Shown: in pieces, positions 1 through 7,102 of the stretch | Position numbering within the stretch: the first letter of the stretch is position 1 | Layout: every line of letters begins with the position of its first letter | NCBI RefSeq assembly: GCF_021412585.1 | Contig: NZ_JAKCMI010000023.1 | Location: forward strand, 1-64,000 | DNA: 64,000 bases | Direction of reading: 5' to 3' | Source: Halomonas alkalisoli | GTDB taxonomy: Bacteria; Pseudomonadota; Gammaproteobacteria; Pseudomonadales; Halomonadaceae | Position numbers and translations under genes: made by a program | Notes under the pieces: model-generated | The model's database searches: none | What the model was told of the DNA's origin: nothing | What the model saw: only the letters and a program-made list of their open reading frames with translations

Positions 1-4
1 AGCA

Positions 5-1378
5 ATGAAGATCATCATTCTTGGCGCCGGCCAGGTCGGCGGTACGCTGGCCGAGCATCTGGCCCGCGAGGAAAACGACATCACCGTGGTGGACACCGAC
101 GGCGAGCGGCTGCGCGAGCTGCACACCCGGCTCGACATCCGCACCGTGGTGGGGCCGGGCTCCTACCCCGTGGTGCTGCGCCAGGCCGGCTGCGAGGACG
201 CCGATATGCTGATCGCGGTGACCAGCCAGGACGAGGTCAACATGATCGCCTGCCAGGTCGCCCACACCCTGTTTCGCACCCCCACCAAGATCGCCCGGGT
301 CCGCGCCACCGCCTACCTCACCCGCAAGGGGCTGTTCGCCCACGAGGCGGTGCCCATCGACGTGCTGATCAGCCCCGAGCAGGTGGTCACCGACCACATC
401 CGCCGGTTGATCGAGCACCCCGGCGCGCTGCAGGTGCTGGAGTTCGCCGGTGGGCTGGTGCAGCTGGTGGCGGTCAAGGCGTTCTACGGCGGCCCGCTGG
501 TGGGCCAGGACCTGGGCTTCCTGCGACGCCACATGCCCAGCGTCGACACCCGGGTGGCGGCCATCTACCGCCGCAACCGGCCGATCATTCCCCGCGGCGA
601 CACCGTGATCGAGGCCGACGACGAGGTCTTCTTCATCGCCGCCCGCCGCGACATCCGCGCGGTGATGAGTGAGCTGCGCCGGGTCGACCGCGACTTCCGC
701 CGGGTGATGATCGCCGGCGGCGGCAACATCGGCGAGCGGCTGGCCGAACACCTCGAGCACAGCCACCAGGTCAAGATCATCGAGCACGGCATCGAGCGCT
801 GCACGGTGCTCGCCGAGCGCCTCGACCGCACCGTGGTGCTGCACGGCAGCGCCACCAACAAGCGGCTGCTGGAAGAGGAGAACATCGAGGACTGCGACAT
901 CTTTTGCGCGCTGACCAACGACGACGAGGTCAACATCATGTCGTCGATGCTGGCCAAGCGCATGGGTGCCAAGAAGGTGCTGACGCTGATCAACAACGCC
1001 GCCTACGTGGACCTGGTCCAGGGCGGCGAGATCGACATCGCCATCTCGCCGCAGCAGGCCACCATCGGCAGCCTGCTGACCCACGTGCGCCGCGGCGACA
1101 TCGTCAACGTGCACTCGCTGCGCCGCGGTGCCGCCGAGGCGATCGAGGCCATCGCCCACGGCGACATGCAATCCTCCAAGGTGGTTGGCCGCGCCATCGG
1201 CGACATCGACCTGCCCAGCGGCACCACCATCGGTGCGCTGGTGCGCGGCAAGGAGGTGCTGATCGCCCACGACGACGTGGTGGTGGAGTCGGGCGATCAC
1301 CTGATCCTGTTCGTGATCGACAAGCGCCGCATTCGCGAGGTGGAACGCCTCTTCCAGGTCGGCCTGACCTTCTTCTGA
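5..1378 (+). CDS. trkA: Trk K+ uptake system NAD-binding regulatory protein TrkA
   Basis: This is the peripheral cytoplasmic subunit that binds NAD(H) and gates the TrkH/TrkG potassium channel. At 457 residues it is full length for the family. Two Rossmann-type RCK halves are visible: [13 protein letters not shown] near residue 7 and [15 protein letters not shown] near residue 235, each followed by a TrkA_C-like regulatory segment. The ATG at position 5 lies at the window edge, so its ribosome site and upstream neighbours cannot be seen. K+ uptake is the first response of halophiles to osmotic upshift, which suits the organism suggested by the rest of the window. It converges on the copper block, with a GC-rich hairpin between them. 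Confidence 0.95.
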   Translation: MKIIILGAGQVGGTLAEHLAREENDITVVDTDGERLRELHTRLDIRTVVGPGSYPVVLRQAGCEDADMLIAVTSQDEVNMIACQVAHTLFRTPTKIARVRATAYLTRKGLFAHEAVPIDVLISPEQVVTDHIRRLIEHPGALQVLEFAGGLVQLVAVKAFYGGPLVGQDLGFLRRHMPSVDTRVAAIYRRNRPIIPRGDTVIEADDEVFFIAARRDIRAVMSELRRVDRDFRRVMIAGGGNIGERLAEHLEHSHQVKIIEHGIERCTVLAERLDRTVVLHGSATNKRLLEEENIEDCDIFCALTNDDEVNIMSSMLAKRMGAKKVLTLINNAAYVDLVQGGEIDIAISPQQATIGSLLTHVRRGDIVNVHSLRRGAAEAIEAIAHGDMQSSKVVGRAIGDIDLPSGTTIGALVRGKEVLIAHDDVVVESGDHLILFVIDKRRIREVERLFQVGLTFF

Positions 1379-1397
1379 GGCACGTTGCGAAACAGGT

Positions 1398-1419
1398 GGC
1401 GCCGGCCGAGGCCGGCGCC
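1398..1419. terminator. GC-rich hairpin between convergent trkA and the DUF411 gene
   Basis: The arms GGCGCCGGCC (1398-1407) and GGCCGGCGCC (1410-1419) are perfectly complementary. A realistic fold is an 8-bp stem with a 6-nt loop. It lies 20 bp after the trkA stop and 10 bp from the stop of the convergent gene. No clear T-tract follows on either strand, so intrinsic termination is only inferred. Confidence 0.45.
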
Positions 1420-1428
1420 GGGAGGGCG

Positions 1429-1872
1429 TTACAGGGTCATGAACGGCATGGGCTGCTGGTCGGTGAACTGATAGACCTCCCAGTCGCCCTGCTTGGGCCC
1501 GGGCATGCCCGGTGTGCCGATGGGCATGCCGGCCAGGCCGATCCCGCCAACGTTCAGGCGCTGCTTGAACAGCGTCTCGATGGCCTCGAAGGGCACGTGG
1601 CCCTCGATGGCATAGTCACCCATCAGCGTGGTGTGGCAGGAGCCCTTGCCATAGGGCAGCCCGACCTGCTGCTTGATCTTGCCAACCTCCACATCGTCGA
1701 TGACGGTGACCGCGACGCCTCGCTCCTCCAGCTGGCGGGCATATTCGTGGCAGCAGCCGCACTCCGGATTCATGTAGAGCGTGGCTTCGTCAGGCATGGC
1801 AGCCTGTGCCGTGGCGGCACCACCCAGCAGGAGGGCGGAGGAGAGCATGAGTGAGGTGATTGAACGGTTCAT
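1429..1872 (-). CDS. DUF411-family periplasmic metal-binding protein
   Basis: The product has 147 residues: an N-terminal signal peptide ending near ATAQA, then the DUF411 signature YMNPECGCCHEYARQLEERG and KGSCHTTLMGDYAIEGHVP. These Cys and His residues are the probable metal ligands. DUF411 genes recur in copper-resistance clusters, and this one ends a minus-strand run that includes copA, so a periplasmic copper-binding role is likely but inferred. An open frame extends 46 codons upstream. The ATG at 1872 is preferred because the signal peptide begins there and because its ATG overlaps the TGA of a small upstream membrane ORF (ATGA), which implies translational coupling. The C-terminus is Met/Pro-rich. 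Confidence 0.85.
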   Translation of the reverse strand: MNRSITSLMLSSALLLGGAATAQAAMPDEATLYMNPECGCCHEYARQLEERGVAVTVIDDVEVGKIKQQVGLPYGKGSCHTTLMGDYAIEGHVPFEAIETLFKQRLNVGGIGLAGMPIGTPGMPGPKQGDWEVYQFTDQQPMPFMTL

Positions 1873-2021
1873 GAGCTTGCTCCGGTTGCGGATTTGGCTG
1901 AGGTGAGCAGGTACTTGAGCAGGGCGGCGATGCCCAGGCCCAGCAGGGAAAGGACTGCCAGCGGCATCAGCCAGCCAAGCCAGCTCATGTTGCCCATCAG
2001 GGCGAGGCAATTGGTCATCAT
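1869..2021 (-). CDS. 50-residue single-TM small protein coupled to the DUF411 gene
   Basis: This ORF lies on the minus strand from ATG 2021 to TGA 1869. It encodes 50 residues: a short N-terminus with a Cys and several Met (MMTNCLALMG), a hydrophobic helix (WLGWLMPLAVLSLLGLGIAA) and a short polar Lys/Ser tail. The stop codon overlaps the DUF411 start in an ATGA motif, an arrangement that usually marks a real coupled gene. The helix makes it a plausible inner-membrane microprotein of the copper operon. No family was recognised. It could be a fortuitous frame, but the placement and composition argue for translation. Confidence 0.6.
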   Translation of the reverse strand: MMTNCLALMGNMSWLGWLMPLAVLSLLGLGIAALLKYLLTSAKSATGASS

Positions 2022-2080
2022 GTTAGTCACTCCTGACGAATGGTCGGGTGTCGAGCCGAGAGGGCTCGCCGGGCATTCGT

Positions 2081-2401
2081 TCAGGCTTTGGGAGGGCGCC
2101 GAGGGGGCAGGGGGGTGCGATCCACGTATGCCACGGCGGGCACGGTGACCGGTAAGGCCGGCTCGGAAGCCGACAGGGAGAGTGACGGCATCAGCGCCGA
2201 ACAGGCGGAGCAGCGATGATCATCCGTATCGGCTGCATCGAGCTGCATCGCTGCCTGGGGCGTCAGTAGGCAGTCGGGCTGATCGGCCTGCGTTGCGCCA
2301 TGACTCGACAGGCTCGTCATCGCCAGCAGCAGCGCGAGCAGCAGGGCCAGGAACCGGCCTCCCGCTCGTCCATGCTGTGATGTACCGATATGCCGTGTCA
2401 T
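2081..2401 (-). CDS. Small exported His/Cys-containing protein (DUF2946-like), copper cluster
   Basis: The protein has 106 residues with a hydrophobic signal segment (FLALLLALLLAMTSLSSHG), then DCLLTPQ and DDHRCSACSALMPS, and a Pro/Arg-rich tail (LPPRRPP). This resembles the small secreted DUF2946-type proteins found in copper-resistance loci, but the family call rests on architecture only. AAGGGG lies upstream of the ATG at 2401. It sits 86 bp downstream of the DUF2933-like gene and 59 bp before the 50-residue membrane ORF, on the same strand as copA. Three other proteins in the window (6096-6518, 6696-7028, 24884-25210) share the pattern. Periplasmic metal binding is inferred. Confidence 0.6.
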   Translation of the reverse strand: MTRHIGTSQHGRAGGRFLALLLALLLAMTSLSSHGATQADQPDCLLTPQAAMQLDAADTDDHRCSACSALMPSLSLSASEPALPVTVPAVAYVDRTPLPPRRPPKA

Positions 2402-2486
2402 GGAAAACCCCTTTATAGTGTTGCCTCTACATTGAAACCGATCCTGCTCGTCATTTCATTGACGCAGCGCAAAGAGCGCCTGGTGA

Positions 2487-2792
2487 TCAGTCATCGCCGT
2501 GTCGATGACTATGTCGATGGCCATGGCGGTGCATCAGGAAATGGATGCCGAGGCACAGCAACATCGGCAGAACCAGCAGCCAGGTGCCGCCACCCAGGGT
2601 TTGGCCACGCCATATGACGAACAGCATGGCGCCACCCATCGCCACCAGGCAGAAGGTCATCATCCAACGGTGCAGTAAGCCGGAATGTTCGTCTCGATTC
2701 GGCGTTTTGCCTGGCGCGCCACTTGATGGTTCGCCAGTAACTTTCGTCGGCTCTTCTTGTGGGTGTTGGTTGGGCAGGTGAGTTCGAGTCAT
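2487..2792 (-). CDS. DUF2933-like small membrane protein with His-rich tail
   Basis: The protein has 101 residues. A polar N-terminus is followed by two closely spaced hydrophobic helices (MMTFCLVAMGGAMLFVIW and LLVLPMLLCLGIHFLM) and a C-terminal HRHGHRHSHRHGDD tail that should bind metal. Small two-helix His-tailed proteins of this kind (DUF2933) often accompany copper ATPases. The start overlaps the copA stop by 4 nt (ATGA), so translation is coupled to copA. A role as a membrane metal-binding partner of the ATPase is inferred. Confidence 0.7.
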   Translation of the reverse strand: MTRTHLPNQHPQEEPTKVTGEPSSGAPGKTPNRDEHSGLLHRWMMTFCLVAMGGAMLFVIWRGQTLGGGTWLLVLPMLLCLGIHFLMHRHGHRHSHRHGDD

Positions 2793-5296
2793 GAGTGGTC
2801 TCCTGAGGGTTGTGCTCGCGCATAGCGCCGCTTGAGCAGCAGGGAGTTACCGATGACAGAGAGTGAGCTGGCCGTCATGGCGATGACACCGATCATGGGG
2901 TGCAGCAGGCCAGCGGCGGCAATGGGAATGGCGGCGACGTTGTAGGCGCTGGCCCAGATCAGGTTCTGCACGATCTTGCCGAAGGTGGCCTTGGATAGGT
3001 GCATGGCATCCACCACGGCCGTCAGTTCGCCGCGCACCAGGGTGACGTCCGCCGCCTCGATGGCGACATCGGCACCGGCGCCGATGGCGATGCCGACGTT
3101 GGCCTGCTTCAACGCGGGGGCGTCATTGATCCCGTCGCCGACCATGGCAACATGGTTGCCGTGCTTCTGCTGAAGCGCGCGGATGGCGTCGACCTTGCCT
3201 TCGGGCAACACGCCGGCCTGGACTTCATCGATGCCCACCTCGTCGGCCACGGCCCGGGCGGCACGCTCGTTATCGCCGGTGATCATCACTACATGAAGGC
3301 CGAGGTCATGCATGCCGCGGATGGCTTCGATCGACTCCTTCTTGAGGGTGTCGGCCACCGCTACGATGCCCATGGCCTGGCCGTCGGCGGCGACGATGAC
3401 GGCGGTGCGCCCCTTGCCTTCGAGCTCCTGCATGGCGTCATCCAGCGCTTCCAGACCCCGGATACCCTCTTCCTGTAGCAGCAGTCGGTTACCGATCAGC
3501 ACGTGGATGTTGCCGACCTTGCCGGAAACACCGCGGGCACCGGTGGAGCGAAACTCGCTGACATCGTCGGGCTTGACGCCACGTTCACCGGCACCATCCA
3601 CGATGGCGCGGGCGATGGGGTGTTCGGAGGCATTCTCGACGCTGGTGGCGAGCCGCAGCAACTCGTCCTCATCGACACCTTCGGCGGTAACCACTTCGGT
3701 GAGCTTCGGCTCGCCACGGGTGATGGTGCCGGTCTTGTCGAGCACGATGACCTTGATGTCCTTGAAGGTCTGGATCGCTTCCCCGGAGCGGATCAGGATG
3801 CCACGCTCGGCGCCGATGCCGGAGCCGACCATCAGCGCCGTGGGCGTGGCAAGACCCAGGGCGCAGGGGCAGGCGATGACCAGTACGGCGATGGCAGCGA
3901 GGATGGCCAGCACAGGCGTGGCGGCTTCAGGATTGACCCAGGGCAGGAAGGTCGCGCCCCAGTCGAGGATCGGACGCAGGGCATCCGGGAACAGGGCCCA
4001 GGCGATCAGGCTTGCCAGGGAGATCAGGATCACTGCCGGCACGAAGCGACCGGTCATGCGGTCGGCAAACTCCTGGATCGGCACCCGGGAGCCCTGGGCC
4101 TGGTCGATCAGCCGCACCACCTGGGAAAGGAAGGTGTCGCCGCCCACCCGGGTCGCTGCCACGCGCAAGCGGCCCTCCTTGTTGATGGTGGCACCGATCA
4201 CGCTGTCGCCGACACCCTTGTAGACCGGCACCGACTCACCTGTGGCAATGGACTCATCGATGTGACTCTCGCCCTCGATCACCTCGCCGTCGGTGGGGAT
4301 CTTGTCGCCAGGGCGCACCACCATGATGTCGCCGGGCGCGAGCTCCTTCACCGGCACCTCGACCTCCTCGCCGTCACGCTCAACCCGGGCCGTCTTGGCG
4401 CCCAGGGTCAGCAGGCGGCGGATCGCCTGGGAGGCACGGCCCTTGGCCAGCGCCTCCAGGTAACGGCCGAGCAGATGAAAGGTCATGATGGTGGCGGCCA
4501 TCTCGATGAACGAGGTCATCGGGTAGATGAAGCCGATCAAGCCGATCAGGTATGGTGGCAGGCTGCCCAGGGAGATCAGCACGTCCATGTTGAAGGTGCC
4601 GTTCTTCAGCGAGCGCCATGAGGCCCTGTGCGTCGCCGCGCCGCCGTAGAGAAACACCACCGGGAAGGCGAGCAGAGCCACGATGGCCAGGTAGCCGGGG
4701 ATCGGCTGCCAGAACATGTGTGGCATCATCAGGATCATGATCAGGGTGGTGGGTATCGCGGCAATGATCAGCCGCTTGCGGGCCTGGCTAAGGTAACCCT
4801 CCTCGATGGCGGCGTCGGCATCGCCATCCTCCTCGGCCTGGCTGCTCACCGCTGCAACGTCGTAACCGGCACCCTCGACGGCCTGCTTTAGTGCGTTGCC
4901 GTCAGGGCCGCCTTCCTCGACGCTGACACTGACCCGGTGGCTGGCGATATTGGTGTCGACCCTGGCGATGCCTTCGAGCCGCTGCAGGGTGTCGCGGATG
5001 ATGCCGGCACAGTGATCCGATCCCATGCCTGGTACCGTGAGGCGAATCTGCCGGGCGCTCCTGCCGTCGCTGACCGCCGCGACATCGTAACCGGCACCCT
5101 CGACGGCCTGCTTCAGTGCGTTGCCGTCAGGGCCGCCTTCCTCGACGCTGACACTGACCCGGTGGCTGGCGATATTGGTCTGGATTTCTCCGACACCGCT
5201 TTGCCGCTGGAGCGTCTTGCGCACGATGCCGGCGCAGTGATCGCTACCCATGCCCGGCACTGTCAGGGTTATCGTTCTTGACGTGGTGTCGCTCAT
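2789..5296 (-). CDS. copA: Cu+-exporting P1B-type ATPase (CopA)
   Basis: The product (835 residues) exports Cu+ from cytoplasm to periplasm using ATP. Visible motifs are TGESVPV in the actuator domain, the transmembrane CPC site (ACPCALGLATPTALM), the phosphorylation motif DKTGTITRG with Asp520, SEHPIA, and GDGINDAPALKQA. The last helices carry YN and MTASSLS, typical of the Cu+ (P1B-1) subgroup. Two N-terminal HMA domains start near residues 10 and 85. Both read GMGSDHC instead of the usual GMxCxxC, so the first Cys is Ser (Ser18/Cys21 and Ser93/Cys96). Their second halves are nearly identical at DNA level. The frame is open 18 codons further upstream; ATG 5296 starts directly before HMA1. 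The gene lies between the Spy-like gene and the DUF2933-like gene. Confidence 0.93.
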   Translation of the reverse strand: MSDTTSRTITLTVPGMGSDHCAGIVRKTLQRQSGVGEIQTNIASHRVSVSVEEGGPDGNALKQAVEGAGYDVAAVSDGRSARQIRLTVPGMGSDHCAGIIRDTLQRLEGIARVDTNIASHRVSVSVEEGGPDGNALKQAVEGAGYDVAAVSSQAEEDGDADAAIEEGYLSQARKRLIIAAIPTTLIMILMMPHMFWQPIPGYLAIVALLAFPVVFLYGGAATHRASWRSLKNGTFNMDVLISLGSLPPYLIGLIGFIYPMTSFIEMAATIMTFHLLGRYLEALAKGRASQAIRRLLTLGAKTARVERDGEEVEVPVKELAPGDIMVVRPGDKIPTDGEVIEGESHIDESIATGESVPVYKGVGDSVIGATINKEGRLRVAATRVGGDTFLSQVVRLIDQAQGSRVPIQEFADRMTGRFVPAVILISLASLIAWALFPDALRPILDWGATFLPWVNPEAATPVLAILAAIAVLVIACPCALGLATPTALMVGSGIGAERGILIRSGEAIQTFKDIKVIVLDKTGTITRGEPKLTEVVTAEGVDEDELLRLATSVENASEHPIARAIVDGAGERGVKPDDVSEFRSTGARGVSGKVGNIHVLIGNRLLLQEEGIRGLEALDDAMQELEGKGRTAVIVAADGQAMGIVAVADTLKKESIEAIRGMHDLGLHVVMITGDNERAARAVADEVGIDEVQAGVLPEGKVDAIRALQQKHGNHVAMVGDGINDAPALKQANVGIAIGAGADVAIEAADVTLVRGELTAVVDAMHLSKATFGKIVQNLIWASAYNVAAIPIAAAGLLHPMIGVIAMTASSLSVIGNSLLLKRRYARAQPSGDHS
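4861..4954. repeat. Direct repeat copy 1 inside copA (HMA2 second half)
   Basis: This 94-bp stretch repeats at 5086-5179, exactly 225 bp (75 codons) away, with one mismatch seen by eye (tttag versus ttcag). It encodes the second half of HMA domain 2, while the first halves of the two HMA domains differ clearly. The pattern points to recent partial gene conversion or duplication within the gene. Confidence 0.9.
5086..5179. repeat. Direct repeat copy 2 inside copA (HMA1 second half)
   Basis: This is the partner of the 4861-4954 repeat, in the same orientation and frame. Recombination between the two would add or remove exactly one 75-residue HMA domain without breaking the frame. Confidence 0.9.
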
Positions 5297-5321
5297 CGCG
5301 TGCCTCCTGCTGGTGGAGCCG

Positions 5322-5348
5322 GGCGGACGACCTGGTTGGCCGTCCGCC
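5322..5348 (-). promoter_or_regulatory. Intercistronic hairpin between the Spy-like gene and copA
   Basis: The arms GGCGGACG (5322-5329) and CGTCCGCC (5341-5348) form a perfect 8-bp stem with an 11-nt loop. It occupies the 80-bp gap between the Spy-like stop and the copA start, on the transcribed strand of both. No T-tract follows. It may stabilise the upstream mRNA or attenuate readthrough; the function is inferred. Confidence 0.45.
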
Positions 5349-5376
5349 ATGTTGCTGACTTCAGTGATAGCGTCGG

Positions 5377-5976
5377 TCAGTGATGGGCATCATGATCGTC
5401 CGGGTCGATGGCCTCCGGTTCGGCCTGCTGCCACTGCTCGCGCTGCTCGTCGGTCATGAGGTCATGCATGGCGTTTCGCATGCGCACCATCTCAGCCATC
5501 ATTTCGCCATGGATTTCGGCCATCTGGGCATGAAGAGCCCGGACGTCATCGGGGTCGGGGCGTTCGGCCTGCATGGCAGCCATAAGGTCGTCGCGCAGGT
5601 TCATCATTCGACCCATGCGCTCGAACTGGGCGGGGCGGTGCTCCTGCATCAGCTCACGCATTTCGCTGCGTTGCTCGGCATCGAGTATTGTCATCATGCC
5701 CTTGCCACCGCCCATCATGGGGCAGGGCATCATGCCGCCCATCATCATGCCTGGGCCCATGCCGCCCTGGCCGCCACCCATCATCATGCCCGGGCCCATA
5801 CCGCCCTGGCCGCCGCCCATCATCATGCCCGGGCCCATACCGCCCTGGCCGCCCATCATGGAACCTTGGCCTTGATCCATACCCTGGCCCATGCCTTGGC
5901 CGAGGACGAAGCCGGGTGCGGAAATACCGACAGCCAGGGCGAGGCCCATGGCAATGGCGTGCTTGCGAAGTGTCAT
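5377..5976 (-). CDS. Periplasmic Spy/CpxP-like Met-rich protein with GQGGMGPGMMMGGG repeats
   Basis: The protein has 199 residues. A signal peptide (MGLALAVGISAPGFVLG) is followed by a Met/Gly-rich region with three copies of a 14-residue unit GQGGMGPGMMMGGG, then MPCPMMGGGKG. The C-terminal half is alpha-helical and highly charged (MRELMQEHRPAQFERMGRMM, LMTDEQREQW), reminiscent of LTxxQ Spy/CpxP metal-stress chaperones. Methionine clusters and the single Cys fit Cu+ binding. The ATG at 5976 has AGGAG 8 nt upstream and places the signal peptide correctly; the frame stays open 20 codons further. It is the first gene of the minus-strand copper run. Family assignment is moderate; copper sequestration is inferred. 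Confidence 0.72.
   Translation of the reverse strand: MTLRKHAIAMGLALAVGISAPGFVLGQGMGQGMDQGQGSMMGGQGGMGPGMMMGGGQGGMGPGMMMGGGQGGMGPGMMMGGMMPCPMMGGGKGMMTILDAEQRSEMRELMQEHRPAQFERMGRMMNLRDDLMAAMQAERPDPDDVRALHAQMAEIHGEMMAEMVRMRNAMHDLMTDEQREQWQQAEPEAIDPDDHDAHH
5728..5853. repeat. 42-bp tandem repeat (three units) coding for Met-rich segments
   Basis: Three near-identical 42-bp units encode the Met-rich 14-residue repeat of the Spy-like protein. The unit boundary is approximate. They are coding repeats and do not resemble a CRISPR array. Confidence 0.8.
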
Positions 5977-6095
5977 GATCGTTCTCCTGAGGGCTTGATC
6001 GCCCTGCGGTGATTGCTTCAAGGGGCGACTGTCCAAAGGACGTCACCGGAATCAATGGGAAAGGAGAGGAGGTGCGTACCCTCGAGCGTAAGCGC

Positions 6096-6518
6096 TCAGG
6101 GGCGCAGGCGCTGCGTCAACAGGTAGATAGGTGGGGCGCTGGAATCAGGCCGGCCATGGGGCATACCCGAGACAACAAGGACAGCAGGAGGAGGGGCCTG
6201 CTGAGCCAGGCTGCACAGCGCCACGCCATGTTCGATTTCCTGGCGTTCGGTGCGCAGAAGCGGATGGGTCGCGAGGGGGACATGGCCGGGATGGCAAAGC
6301 GGACCCCGATGGGGGTTGACGACGAAGGTGGCGGTCGGTGTCGCGTCGTGGACATGGCCGGCCACGTCATGGTGTATCTCGGAAGAGCCGGTGGCATGCG
6401 CCGCCGCACCATTAGCAAAAAGCAGCAGCATCAGGCACAGGAGTGCGAACAGCCCATGGCGCAGCCATGCCGCAAAGGACAGGGTCTGGCATGAAGTGGT
6501 CGCGTCCTGCCGAGCCAT
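6096..6518 (-). CDS. Small exported His-rich protein of the copper cluster
   Basis: The protein has 140 residues with a strong hydrophobic N-terminal segment (LFALLCLMLLLFANGAAAHA) and then scattered His (SSEIHHDVAGHVHD, RGPLCHPGHVP), ending SSAPPIYLLTQRLRP. No family was recognised with confidence. The architecture matches the other small secreted metal-type proteins in this window. ATG 6518 is chosen because GGGAG precedes it and the signal peptide follows; the frame opens 19 codons earlier. It is divergent from the gene at 6696, across a gap with an FNR-type palindrome. Confidence 0.55.
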   Translation of the reverse strand: MARQDATTSCQTLSFAAWLRHGLFALLCLMLLLFANGAAAHATGSSEIHHDVAGHVHDATPTATFVVNPHRGPLCHPGHVPLATHPLLRTERQEIEHGVALCSLAQQAPPPAVLVVSGMPHGRPDSSAPPIYLLTQRLRP

Positions 6519-6577
6519 GAGTGAGACTCCCGAGGTGTATCGTACCCACACCATAGAACAATAAGACGCTTGCACGC

Positions 6578-6591
6578 TTGACGCATGTCAA
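6578..6591. promoter_or_regulatory. FNR/ANR-type palindrome (TTGAC-N4-GTCAA)
   Basis: TTGACGCATGTCAA is a perfect inverted repeat with the 14-bp geometry of FNR/ANR/DNR boxes (consensus TTGAT-N4-ATCAA, where C/G at the fifth position is tolerated). It lies in the 177-bp gap between divergent genes at 6518 and 6696. Control by oxygen or redox is inferred; a copper-responsive regulator recognising the same palindrome is an alternative. Confidence 0.45.
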
Positions 6592-6695
6592 ATGGACCTT
6601 TCGCGAAAATCTATTCGGCCCCGGGTTGCCGGCTGCCTTGACTGCGTGAAATACTCCGTCTCAGGTTTGACCCCTACGGTAATAAAGCGACGCTA

Positions 6696-7028
6696 ATGAC
6701 CCGTTCCATTGCGACCTGGCTGCTCTTCCTGCTGGCTATCACCCTGGTGATGCCTATGGGCGCCATGGCGGGTGCTTCCCATCATGGCCACGGAGATGCC
6801 TGTCTCGGCATGACTGCGCTGGAGCCCGCCTCGGCAAGCCATGTCGCCGAAGCGACGACGGAAGATCATGAGCGCCAATCGCTGAGCTGTTCCTCGACCG
6901 GTTTCTGTGCCGCCCTGGTGCCCCAGGCCTCCGGCATGTCCGCTGCATCGGCACCACCGCGCCCGATGCCCGTCCTGGCGTGGCCCTGGTCACCCAGCGA
7001 TCGCCTTGATCGTCCTCCTCGCGTTTGA
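6696..7028 (+). CDS. Small exported protein preceding the multicopper oxidase
   Basis: The protein has 110 residues: signal peptide (IATWLLFLLAITLVMPMGAMAG), a His stretch (ASHHGHGDACLGMTA), SLSCSSTGFCAAL, and a Pro/Arg-rich C-terminus ending DRPPRV. It is another member of the small His/Cys exported set in this locus. It precedes the multicopper oxidase by 74 bp on the same strand, so co-transcription is likely. No defined family was recognised; periplasmic metal binding is inferred from composition and context. Confidence 0.55.
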   Translation: MTRSIATWLLFLLAITLVMPMGAMAGASHHGHGDACLGMTALEPASASHVAEATTEDHERQSLSCSSTGFCAALVPQASGMSAASAPPRPMPVLAWPWSPSDRLDRPPRV

Positions 7029-7102
7029 ACAGCCTTCCCTGACGTAATCTCCCGCCCGACGCGGGGGGTGATCGCTGTTCGAATAACGAGGAAACCGATT
7101 CC

